This document shows, piece by piece, positions 7,454-13,761 of a DNA stretch of 15,197 nt. Positions within the stretch are counted from its first letter, which is position 1. Every line of letters begins with the position of its first letter. This DNA is from an uncultured Clostridia bacterium (GTDB lineage: Bacteria; Bacillota; Clostridia; Oscillospirales; Oscillospiraceae). The stretch lies in NCBI GenBank assembly GCA_946619065.1, contig CAMOLY010000013.1:1-15197 (forward strand). Reading direction: 5' to 3'. The notes under the pieces are model-generated. The model was not told where the DNA came from, made no database searches, and saw only the letters and a list, made by a program, of their open reading frames with translations. Position numbers and translations under genes: made by a program.

Positions 7454-8596
7454 ATGACGATTACAATAGTTTGCGACGTATTAGGGAAAGAAAACAACGG
7501 CACCACCATCGCGGCCATGAATCTGATCCGCTCCCTGCAGGAGCGCGGACATACGGTGCGCGTGGTCTGCTCCGATCCGGAGCGGGCCGGCAAGGAGGGA
7601 TTTTACGTCGTACCGCAAATGAATTTGGGACCCCTCAACGGCTACGTAGCCAAAAACGGCGTGGCGCTCTCACGGCCGGACCGCAATATTCTGGAGGCCG
7701 CGCTCAACGGCGCCGATCATGTGCATATTATGATACCCTTTGCCCTGGGCGTGGAAGCGGCAAAGCTCGCGCGAAACAAAGACCTGCCGCTGACCGCCGG
7801 TTTCCACTGCCAGGCGGAAAACTTCACGGGACACATTTTCCTGAAGGACGTTGCGCTTGCCAGCCGGATCACCTACCGCGTCTTTTACCGCACTCTGTAC
7901 CGCTACTGCGACCTGATCCACTATCCCTCGCAGTTCATCTGCGACACCTTTGAAGCCGTCGTCGGACCGACGCCCCACCGCGTCATCTCCAACGGCGTGC
8001 ACCGGAGCTTTCGCCCGGAGGCCGTGGAGAAGCCGGAGGGACTGCGAAAGCGCTTCGTTGTGCTGTTCACCGGCCGCTACAGCCCGGAAAAAAGCCATGA
8101 TGTGCTGATCGACGCCGTTGCCCTCTCCCGCCACCGGGAGGAGATTCAGCTGATCTTTGCCGGCGCCGGTCCCCGCAGGGACGCGCTGATCCGCCGCGCA
8201 CAGAAGCGGGGCATCCCCATGCCGATTATGAAGTTTTTCGACCGAAAAACGCTCATCGACGTCATCAACTGCGCCGATCTCTACGTCCATCCGGCGGAGA
8301 TCGAGATTGAAGCCATCTCCTGCCTGGAGGCGATCGCCTGCGGCAAGGTTCCGCTGATCGCCGACTCTCCCCGCAGCGCCACCCGCTATTTTGCGCTTAC
8401 GGAGCGCAATTTGTTCCACTATAACGATCCGCGGAATTTGGCGGAGAAGCTGGACTGGTGGCTGGAGCATCCGCAGGAGCGCAAGGCCTGTTCCGAGCGC
8501 TACCTCGGCTACGCGGAGCAGTTTGACTTTACGCGCTGCATGGATCGGATGGAGGAAATGATCATCGAGGCAGGGGAGAGGCACCGTGAAAAATGA
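7454..8596 (+). CDS. GT4 family glycosyltransferase, probably lipid-directed
   Basis: A 380-residue retaining GT-B glycosyltransferase. Seen: N-terminal acceptor domain with the glycine-rich entry loop (GKENNGTT, 11-18) and GFHCQAEN (117-123 region) whose His aligns with the conserved His of diacylglycerol glucosyltransferases; then SNGVHRSFRP (179-188) at the domain link; TGRYSPEKSHDVLIDA (206-221), the nucleotide-sugar site; and the GT4 EX7E motif Glu284...Glu292 in EIEAISCLEAIACGKVPLI. The overall pattern is closest to diacylglycerol glycosyltransferases (alMGS-type) and alpha-mannosyltransferases; the sugar and acceptor are not determined. It has no membrane span and should sit on the cytoplasmic membrane face. 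The ribosome binding site is weak (GAAG), suggesting coupling to the upstream fakB. Its last 11 nt overlap the following acyltransferase gene, a sign of coupled translation. Confidence 0.9.
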   Translation: MTITIVCDVLGKENNGTTIAAMNLIRSLQERGHTVRVVCSDPERAGKEGFYVVPQMNLGPLNGYVAKNGVALSRPDRNILEAALNGADHVHIMIPFALGVEAAKLARNKDLPLTAGFHCQAENFTGHIFLKDVALASRITYRVFYRTLYRYCDLIHYPSQFICDTFEAVVGPTPHRVISNGVHRSFRPEAVEKPEGLRKRFVVLFTGRYSPEKSHDVLIDAVALSRHREEIQLIFAGAGPRRDALIRRAQKRGIPMPIMKFFDRKTLIDVINCADLYVHPAEIEIEAISCLEAIACGKVPLIADSPRSATRYFALTERNLFHYNDPRNLAEKLDWWLEHPQERKACSERYLGYAEQFDFTRCMDRMEEMIIEAGERHREK

Positions 8597-9401
8597 ACGT
8601 GTGATTTATTATTCCGATCCGCTGCATGACGACTTTGCGAATAACGGCATCAACACCCGCCCCGTGCCCGGAGATTTTTGCTATGTTCACACGTCCCTCG
8701 GCTGGCGGATCCTGAGCTTTATCGTCTACTACGTTATCGCCTTTCCGCTGGTCTGGCTCACAGCGAAGCTGGTGCTGGGATTGAAATTTGAGAACCGGAA
8801 GGTGATGCGAAAGCTGGGCGGACAGGGCTTCTTCCTCTATGGCAACCATACGCAGATTCTCGACGCCTACGTTCCGTCCCTGGCGGCGTTTCCGAAGAAG
8901 GCCTATATCGTTGCCAATCCGGACGCAGTCTCCATCCCGGGCCTCCGGCACATCGTAATGATGCTCGGCACGCTTCCGGTTCCCTCGGAGCTATCCGGCT
9001 TCCGCCGCTTTTTGGAGGCGATCTCCACCCGCTGCAGGCAGGGCGCCTGCGTAGCGGTCTATCCCGAAGCGCACATCTGGCCCTGGTACACGGGGATCCG
9101 GCCCTTTCCGGACACCTCCTTCCGCTACCCCGTGATAACCGGCGCCCCGGCCGTCGCCATGGTGACGACCTACCGCAAGCGCAAAGGACTGTTCGCCCTG
9201 TGCAAAAAACCCGGTATGACCGTGACCTTCTCGGAGATCCTTTGGCCAGATCCGGCTCTGCCTCCCCGGCAGGCACAGACCGAGCTCCGCCGCCGGGCCT
9301 TCGAGTTTATGGACGAGACCGCCCGCAGCAGGCCCCAGATCTGTTATATCCGCTACGAGCAAAAAGCGGCGGAGGATCGGCAGGAGGCGTCATACGAATA
9401 G
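8586..9401 (+). CDS. PlsC-type lysophospholipid/glycerol acyltransferase
   Basis: A 271-residue membrane-associated O-acyltransferase of the PlsC (LPLAT) family. Members transfer an acyl chain to a hydroxyl such as the sn-2 position of lysophosphatidate. Seen: a hydrophobic segment at about 42-64, the catalytic HX4D motif NHTQILD (His88, Asp93), and VYPEAH (158-163), a variant of the FPEG substrate-binding motif. The start is GTG at 8586, preceded by GGGGAGAGG; it overlaps the glycosyltransferase stop by 11 nt, so the two are translationally coupled. The longer hydrophilic N-terminus and PEAH rather than PEG set it apart from a housekeeping PlsC. Being in one operon with a lipid-type glycosyltransferase suggests it acylates a glycolipid or its precursor (inference). 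Confidence 0.9.
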   Translation: MKNERVIYYSDPLHDDFANNGINTRPVPGDFCYVHTSLGWRILSFIVYYVIAFPLVWLTAKLVLGLKFENRKVMRKLGGQGFFLYGNHTQILDAYVPSLAAFPKKAYIVANPDAVSIPGLRHIVMMLGTLPVPSELSGFRRFLEAISTRCRQGACVAVYPEAHIWPWYTGIRPFPDTSFRYPVITGAPAVAMVTTYRKRKGLFALCKKPGMTVTFSEILWPDPALPPRQAQTELRRRAFEFMDETARSRPQICYIRYEQKAAEDRQEASYE

Positions 9402-9491
9402 TTGATTGAAGGGTTCGAAAGCGTTGCGAGGGGAAATTGCGCCGGACGAGGCGGAGGACGCAGGCCGGCCTGCCCGAAAAACAGAACACGC

Positions 9492-9527
9492 AAAAGCCCT
9501 CTGCTGCCTTGCGGCAAAGGGCTTTTT
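9492..9527. terminator. Bidirectional terminator between the two convergent operons
   Basis: AAAAGCCCT (9492-9500) pairs with AGGGCTTTT (9518-9526), with GCC/GGC extending the inner stem (9506-9508 with 9513-9515). It is followed by TTTTT on the plus strand (9523-9527) and TTTT on the minus strand. It lies 90 nt beyond the plus-strand acyltransferase stop and 48 nt beyond the minus-strand GNAT gene stop. The remainder of 9402-9574 holds nothing else recognisable. Confidence 0.9.
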
Positions 9528-9574
9528 CAGCGTTTTCGCCCGGAGGCGCTTGCGTTCGCCAAAACGGGCCGGGA

Positions 9575-10714
9575 TCAGCTTCGCGCTTCGGCGCCCTCCA
9601 GCTTTTTCCGATAGGAACGGCGTCTCTTGTGGATCACCTCGTCGAAGCGCTTCCAGGTATTGCGCATCGCGTAATTGTCCTCCAGGTTCAGGTTGGTCTC
9701 GGCGTATTCGATGCCGTCTTCTTTCAGCATCCGGAGAAGCTCCGCCGCGATGATCGCGCTGACGCCCTTGTTCAGATACGCGGGGGCGACGGCGATCAGA
9801 CCGAGATCCAGCACGGTCGGCTTTTTGATGGCTTTAAGGAGCCGCACGAGGGCGGCGGGGGTCAGATGCCCGCGGGACTTCTGCACCGCGGCGGCGATGG
9901 ACGGGAAGCAGATCCCGAGACAGACGAGCTTTTCATTCTCGTCGAGGATGACCGCCACGTGCTTCAGATCGATGATCAGCTTGAAGTTGGAGATCATCAT
10001 CTTTTTCATCCCATCGGTGAAGGGGACCGAGCCGTAGATGTTCTCATAGCCTACGTCGAGCAGTTCAAAGAAGCTGTCGGCGTACTTGCGGAGAAAGTCG
10101 TTGACGTTTTTTGCCCGGCCGAAATGCAGGTGGTAGCGCTGCATGATATAGGCGGCCATCTTGGCAAGGGAGCCGTCGTCGTCCTTGGGCGCGTAGAGCC
10201 TGGACTCCAGCCAGTCGACCTCTTTTTCGTATCCGAGGGCTTCGATCTGCTGCTGATAGTAGGGGGCGTTATACTGCTCCTCGAAGGTCGAAAGCCGGTC
10301 AAAGCCCTCGACCAGCAGACCTTCCCGTTCGAGGTCGGAGTAGCCCAGCGGACCGCAGACGGTGTCCATCCCCTTGCTCAGCGCCCAGGATTCGAGCGCG
10401 CCGAAGAGCGCTTCCGAGACCGCGCTGTCGTCGATCGCGTCAAAACGCGTGAAGCGGCAGCGCTTCTCTCCGGTCTTTTCGTTGGAGGCGCGCTGGATGA
10501 TGCCCTCGATCCGGCCGACCGGCTTGTCGCCGTCGTAAGCCAGGAAGAAGACCGAGTCGCAGGTGTCCCGATAGACGTAGTCGGAGCGGAAGATCTTTTT
10601 CTCGTCACCGTAGAGCGGGGGGACGAAATACGGGTTGTTCCGGTAGAGATTCAGCGGGAAGTTCAAAAACTCCCGCTGTTGTTTTTTTGTCGTAACCTCT
10701 TTGATCGTGATCAT
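9575..10714 (-). CDS. GNAT-superfamily acyltransferase-like protein (about 380 aa family)
   Basis: A 379-residue protein of a widespread family that starts with a pattern like 'FLNFPLNLYRNNPYFVPPL' and carries a GNAT fold. Seen: DKPVGRIEGI (63-72), an early GNAT strand; GPLGYSDLEREGLLVEGF (121-138), a family signature; and the acyl-donor phosphopantetheine-binding motif LIAVAPAYLNKGVSAII (306-322), where the usual RxxGxG appears as YLNKGVS. Related proteins are annotated only as N-acetyltransferases. Long-chain N-acyltransferases that make amino-acid or sphingoid amides also use the GNAT fold, so N-acylation with a fatty chain is plausible here but unproved. The start ATG at 10714 lies 4 nt after the fakB stop, with AGGTGA as a coupled ribosome site. 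It is the last gene of the HTH-FakA-FakB operon. Confidence 0.82.
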   Translation of the reverse strand: MITIKEVTTKKQQREFLNFPLNLYRNNPYFVPPLYGDEKKIFRSDYVYRDTCDSVFFLAYDGDKPVGRIEGIIQRASNEKTGEKRCRFTRFDAIDDSAVSEALFGALESWALSKGMDTVCGPLGYSDLEREGLLVEGFDRLSTFEEQYNAPYYQQQIEALGYEKEVDWLESRLYAPKDDDGSLAKMAAYIMQRYHLHFGRAKNVNDFLRKYADSFFELLDVGYENIYGSVPFTDGMKKMMISNFKLIIDLKHVAVILDENEKLVCLGICFPSIAAAVQKSRGHLTPAALVRLLKAIKKPTVLDLGLIAVAPAYLNKGVSAIIAAELLRMLKEDGIEYAETNLNLEDNYAMRNTWKRFDEVIHKRRRSYRKKLEGAEARS

Positions 10715-10718
10715 GGCG

Positions 10719-11588
10719 TCACCTGTGAATGGCGTGGAAGCAGACGCCCACCGTGTCCGGGCCGCAGTGGCTGCCCGCTGTCGGGTTGACGTCCGCCGTC
10801 AGGACGGAGAGCCCGTCCCCGTACTTTTCTTTCAGGGCGGCGACGATCTTCTCGGCGATCTGCGGCGCGTCGGCGTGACCGACGATCACGCGGTGGCCGC
10901 AGACGTCGTCACCCAGCTCGTCCACGCGGGAGAGCAGCCGTTTGATGGCGTTGCTTCTGCCGGTCTCTTTGCCGACGCTCACCATTTTCCCGTTGGTGTC
11001 CATGCAGATGATGGGGCGGATGCCCAGGATGGATCCCATGGTCCCCGCGATCCCGCTCACCCGGCCGCTCCGCGCAAAGAATTTCAGATCGTCCGCGAAG
11101 AAATACACGGCAAAGCGGTCAACTTCTTTTTCCGCCCACGCAAGGACTTCCTCCGGCGTTTTGCCCGCCTTGAAGAGATCGCCGATCTCCAGGGCGATAT
11201 TCAGGCTGATGATGGTGATGCCCTTGGTATCGACCTCATAGAACTTCCGGTCGGGGTATTTTTCCTTCAGCGCGCTGACAGCCGCGTCCATCGCGTCGAA
11301 GGTGGCGGTCATCGCCCGCGAAAAATGCACGTAGAAAATATCGCGGCCCGCCGCGAATTCCGGCTCGAAATAGGCGATATATTTCTCGCTGCTGATGGCG
11401 CTGGTGGTCGGAAGCACGCCGGAGCGGAGCATCTGATAGAACTCGTGGGCGTCGAAGCGGTCAAAGTCCTCGTAGGGAAATACCGTTTTGCCCTTTGCGC
11501 TGTAGGGCATGCTGATGAGCCGATAACCGTATTCCTTCGCCTGCGCGGGGGTCATGTCGGTGTCGGTATCCGTGAACAGTGTAATCAT
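10719..11588 (-). CDS. DegV family fatty-acid-binding protein (FakB-like), operon B
   Basis: A 289-residue EDD-fold protein, the second FakB-like paralogue in the window. Seen: N-terminal FTDTDTDMT (5-13) in place of the common TDSTSDL; LPTTSAIS (59-66); HFSRAMTATFDAM (88-100) at the acyl-carboxylate loop; FARSGRVSGIAGTMGSILGIRPII (SGRVSGI at 174-180); and AGSHCGP (271-277). Start ATG at 11588 has AAGGAGG 5 nt upstream, overlapping the FakA stop region (10-nt gap). That makes FakA and this FakB a tightly coupled pair, and it is the likely dedicated partner of the adjacent kinase. The acyl-contact position is Thr94 rather than the serine known from FakB structures, and the loop glycine is Ala, so ligand choice may differ from the operon A paralogue. 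Identity with that paralogue appears low. Confidence 0.9.
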   Translation of the reverse strand: MITLFTDTDTDMTPAQAKEYGYRLISMPYSAKGKTVFPYEDFDRFDAHEFYQMLRSGVLPTTSAISSEKYIAYFEPEFAAGRDIFYVHFSRAMTATFDAMDAAVSALKEKYPDRKFYEVDTKGITIISLNIALEIGDLFKAGKTPEEVLAWAEKEVDRFAVYFFADDLKFFARSGRVSGIAGTMGSILGIRPIICMDTNGKMVSVGKETGRSNAIKRLLSRVDELGDDVCGHRVIVGHADAPQIAEKIVAALKEKYGDGLSVLTADVNPTAGSHCGPDTVGVCFHAIHR

Positions 11589-11598
11589 GTTGTCCTCC

Positions 11599-13203
11599 TT
11601 ATCGGATCATAAATGTATAGTCGTAGATCGGCTGACCGCCGTTTACCGTGATCCATTCCGTGTCCGGGAAGCGATCCGCAAGCCTGCCGGCAAGCACTTC
11701 GGCTTCCTGCTGCGTTTTCTCCTCGCCGAAGAGGAGGATCACCACGTCGGGCGGCGCCTCTTTTGTCCCTTCAAACAGCCGGTACACCGCCTCGTCCTCG
11801 GAGCGGTCCGCCACGAGGATCCGCTCGCGGTCAAAGCAGAGCCAGTCTCCCTCGTTCACCGCAGCGCCGTCCTCCGTGGTGCAGGGCCGGATCGCCCGGG
11901 CCACGTGAACGGTGCGCCCGAGGCCGCGTGCGGAGCAAAAGCGCTCGGTCAGCTCCTCCGGCGTCAGCGCGTCGTCAAACAGCGAGAGCGCCTGGTAGCA
12001 GTGGCCCAGGTCTTCGCTGTCGATCAGGATCACCCGACAGAAGCTGCACATTTCCTTGGCCTGGTTTGCCGCCAGGAAGACGTTTTTGTGATTCGGGAAA
12101 ACAAAGACTGTTTCCGCGCCCGCCTGACGGATCCCGTTCAGAATATCCTGCGCGGAGGGGTTCATGCTCCGGCCGCCGTCGACGACCGTGCAGCCGCCGT
12201 CGGCCAGCAGCTGCTTGACGCCCTCGCCGCAGGCCACGGCGACCAGGCCGTATTTGTTCTTGCGCTCGGGGATCTCAAACTCGTTCGCCACCGTCGATTC
12301 GCTGTGCATGACGGACATGTTTTCGATCTTGATCGTGAGGAATTCGCCGGCCCGGTGCGCCGCGGCCAGCACCCTTTCGGGGGAGAAGGTATGGACGTGG
12401 ACCTTGACGAGATTGCCGTTGGCAAAGGCGACCACCGAGCTGCCCTCGGCATTGAGGAAGGCTTTGAAGTCTTCCAGCGAAAAGGACTCTTTTTCCTTCA
12501 GTTGGAGGATAAACTCGGTGCAGTACCCAAGCAGTTCGTCGTCCGCGCTCAGTTCATGGATCTTTGTCCCGCCGGAGCGCACGGTATAGGAGTCGCCGCT
12601 TTCCAGCGCGTCCTTCATTCCCTCGAGGATGCACAAAAATCCGGCGCCTCCGGAATCCACGACGCCCGCGTTTTTCAGGACCGCCAGGAGCTCGGGGGTC
12701 TTCTTCAGAGACTGGGCGGCGGCGGGGACGGCCGCGTCGAAAAAGGTTTCAAAATCGGCGGGCGTGCTGGCCTTGGCCGCGTCTGTGGTCTCGCGCATGA
12801 CGGTCAGGATCGTGCCCTCCTTGGGGCTGGAAACCGCGGCGTAGGCTTCCGCGACGCCGCGCTCGAATCCGGAGGCGAGATCGTCCGCCGTGATCACGTC
12901 GCCGCGCTCCGAGACAAAGCGGTTCATCCCATAAAAAAACCGGGACAGGATCACCCCGGAGTTGCCCCGTGCGCCGTAAAGCATCCCTTTGGACAGCTCG
13001 TCGCAGACCGCGGGCAGCTCCTCGTCCGCCGCCGTCTGTTCGAGGCCGCTTTGGAGGGTCATCTGCATATTGTCGCCCGTGTCGCCGTCCGGCACCGGGA
13101 AGACGTTCAGTTTATTGATCCGGACACAGTTTTCCGCAAGGCGCTTCAGTCCTCCCGACAGGAGCACCCGGTAGCTTTGCCCGGTGATTTGTTTCGTTGG
13201 CAT
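11599..13203 (-). CDS. fakA: Fatty acid kinase FakA (DAK2/DhaL domain protein, YloV type)
   Basis: ATP-dependent kinase that phosphorylates the FakB-bound fatty acid to acyl-phosphate, feeding exogenous or recycled fatty acids into lipid synthesis. At 534 residues it is near the usual 540-560. Seen: an N-terminal DhaL/DAK2 domain with the Mg-nucleotide aspartate motif NVFPVPDGDTGDN (33-45; Asp39, Asp41, Asp44) and LYGARGNSGVILSRFF (77-91); a middle domain; and a C-terminal EDD/DegV-like domain from about residue 300, with FVFPNHKNVFLAANQA and RFCSARGLGRTVHVARAI. The start ATG at 13203 has AAAGGAA 9 nt upstream. It follows the HTH gene after 56 nt and is followed by fakB after 10 nt. FakA is usually chromosomal with a housekeeping neighbourhood (Asp23, yloV, recG); here it is inside a lipid-modification operon, so it may be a second, specialised copy. 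Confidence 0.93.
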   Translation of the reverse strand: MPTKQITGQSYRVLLSGGLKRLAENCVRINKLNVFPVPDGDTGDNMQMTLQSGLEQTAADEELPAVCDELSKGMLYGARGNSGVILSRFFYGMNRFVSERGDVITADDLASGFERGVAEAYAAVSSPKEGTILTVMRETTDAAKASTPADFETFFDAAVPAAAQSLKKTPELLAVLKNAGVVDSGGAGFLCILEGMKDALESGDSYTVRSGGTKIHELSADDELLGYCTEFILQLKEKESFSLEDFKAFLNAEGSSVVAFANGNLVKVHVHTFSPERVLAAAHRAGEFLTIKIENMSVMHSESTVANEFEIPERKNKYGLVAVACGEGVKQLLADGGCTVVDGGRSMNPSAQDILNGIRQAGAETVFVFPNHKNVFLAANQAKEMCSFCRVILIDSEDLGHCYQALSLFDDALTPEELTERFCSARGLGRTVHVARAIRPCTTEDGAAVNEGDWLCFDRERILVADRSEDEAVYRLFEGTKEAPPDVVILLFGEEKTQQEAEVLAGRLADRFPDTEWITVNGGQPIYDYTFMIR

Positions 13204-13227
13204 GGAAATTGGTTCCTTTCTGTTTTC

Positions 13228-13254
13228 TGCCGCGCCGGGTCCTGCCGGCGGGCA
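13228..13254 (-). other. Stem-loop between the HTH gene and fakA
   Basis: TGCC-G-CGCCGG (13228-13238) pairs with CCGGCG-GGCA (13245-13254): ten base pairs with one bulge and a 6-nt loop. It lies in the 56-nt gap just upstream of the fakA ribosome binding site. No T-run follows on the minus strand, so it is not a normal terminator. It could affect mRNA processing or stability between regulator and kinase. Confidence 0.4.
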
Positions 13255-13259
13255 AGGGA

Positions 13260-13508
13260 TCAGGGATTGCCCTCGGCGCCGCGCCGGACGATGGTCCGAT
13301 CCTGCCCGTCCCGCACGAAGTCCACGATGCAGCCGATGTTCGTGTCAAGGGCCTCGCAGATGCGGCACAGCACCGACAGCGACACTTCCTTGTTCCGGAT
13401 CAGCTTCGTCATGGTGTTGGGTGAGATCTTCCCGATCCGCCGCAGCTCCGCACGGCTCATTTTTTTATCGGTCAACAGGGTCCAGAGCCTGTTATAAGAT
13501 ACCGGCAT
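13260..13508 (-). CDS. XRE/HTH_26-type transcriptional regulator
   Basis: A small DNA-binding protein of 82 residues. Seen: a Cro/C1-type helix-turn-helix covering MSRAELRRIGKISPNTMTKLIRN (about 17-39) and the HTH_26 signature LSVLCRICEALDTNIGCIVDF (about 44-64), then a short basic tail. The start ATG at 13508 has GAAAGGAG 6 nt upstream; the frame extends to 13586, but that would begin at the -35 element of the gene's own promoter. It is the first gene of the minus-strand operon with fakA, fakB and the GNAT gene, so it probably controls this operon and possibly the divergent acyltransferase. It has no obvious ligand domain, so how it senses a signal is not visible. Confidence 0.9.
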   Translation of the reverse strand: MPVSYNRLWTLLTDKKMSRAELRRIGKISPNTMTKLIRNKEVSLSVLCRICEALDTNIGCIVDFVRDGQDRTIVRRGAEGNP

Positions 13509-13557
13509 ACCGTTCTCCTTTCGACAAAATCCATCTTGATTTGACTCAACAAAGTGC

Positions 13558-13586
13558 AGTATAACACAGTTTCCGGTCGGAGACAA
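13558..13586 (-). promoter_or_regulatory. Sigma-A-type promoter of the HTH-fakA-fakB-GNAT operon
   Basis: On the minus strand TTGTCT (13581-13586) and TATACT (13558-13563) are separated by 17 nt. The expected transcription start near 13551 gives a leader of about 43 nt. The palindrome TTGACTCAA (13541-13549) lies at the start of the transcript and is a candidate operator. Confidence 0.8.
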
Positions 13587-13589
13587 GAG

Positions 13590-13615
13590 AAATTTCGCAA
13601 TTTCTTGCGAAATTT
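13590..13615. promoter_or_regulatory. Perfect inverted repeat, candidate operator
   Basis: AAATTTCGCAA (13590-13600) and TTGCGAAATTT (13605-13615) are perfect 11-bp arms around TTTC. It sits immediately upstream of the -35 box of the HTH operon and in the 253-bp region shared with the divergent acyltransferase gene. There is no T-run after it, and no gene would end here, so it is more likely a protein-binding site than a terminator. The core GAAATTTC recurs at 13693-13700, overlapping the other promoter's -35 box. Confidence 0.6.
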
Positions 13616-13690
13616 GCGGGGAAACGGAGTCTCAGAGCGAACTCCGCTGTGGAAAACTTTGGGAATTCACGAATTGTGTGGCTTTTCTTG

Positions 13691-13719
13691 TTGAAATTTC
13701 CCGCGTCCAGTGCTATATT
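13691..13719 (+). promoter_or_regulatory. Promoter of the zinc-ribbon acyltransferase gene
   Basis: TTGAAA (13691-13696), 17 nt, then TATATT (13714-13719) preceded by TGC, giving an extended -10. The start of transcription would be near 13726, leaving 36 nt to the TTG start at 13762 or 75 nt to the ATG at 13801. Confidence 0.75.
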
Positions 13720-13761
13720 TTAGATGGCATAATTCAGTGATTTTTAGGAATCTCGCACCAA

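Noticed and set aside
9437..10789. 450-codon plus-strand frame opposite the GNAT gene
   Set aside because: It would run through the bidirectional terminator and lacks a ribosome binding site and any known domain; it is the shadow of the minus-strand gene.
11554..13497. 647-codon plus-strand frame opposite fakA and the HTH gene
   Set aside because: Longest frame in the window but composed of antisense-type residues (His, Arg, Gln, Gly rich) and spanning two clear minus-strand genes.
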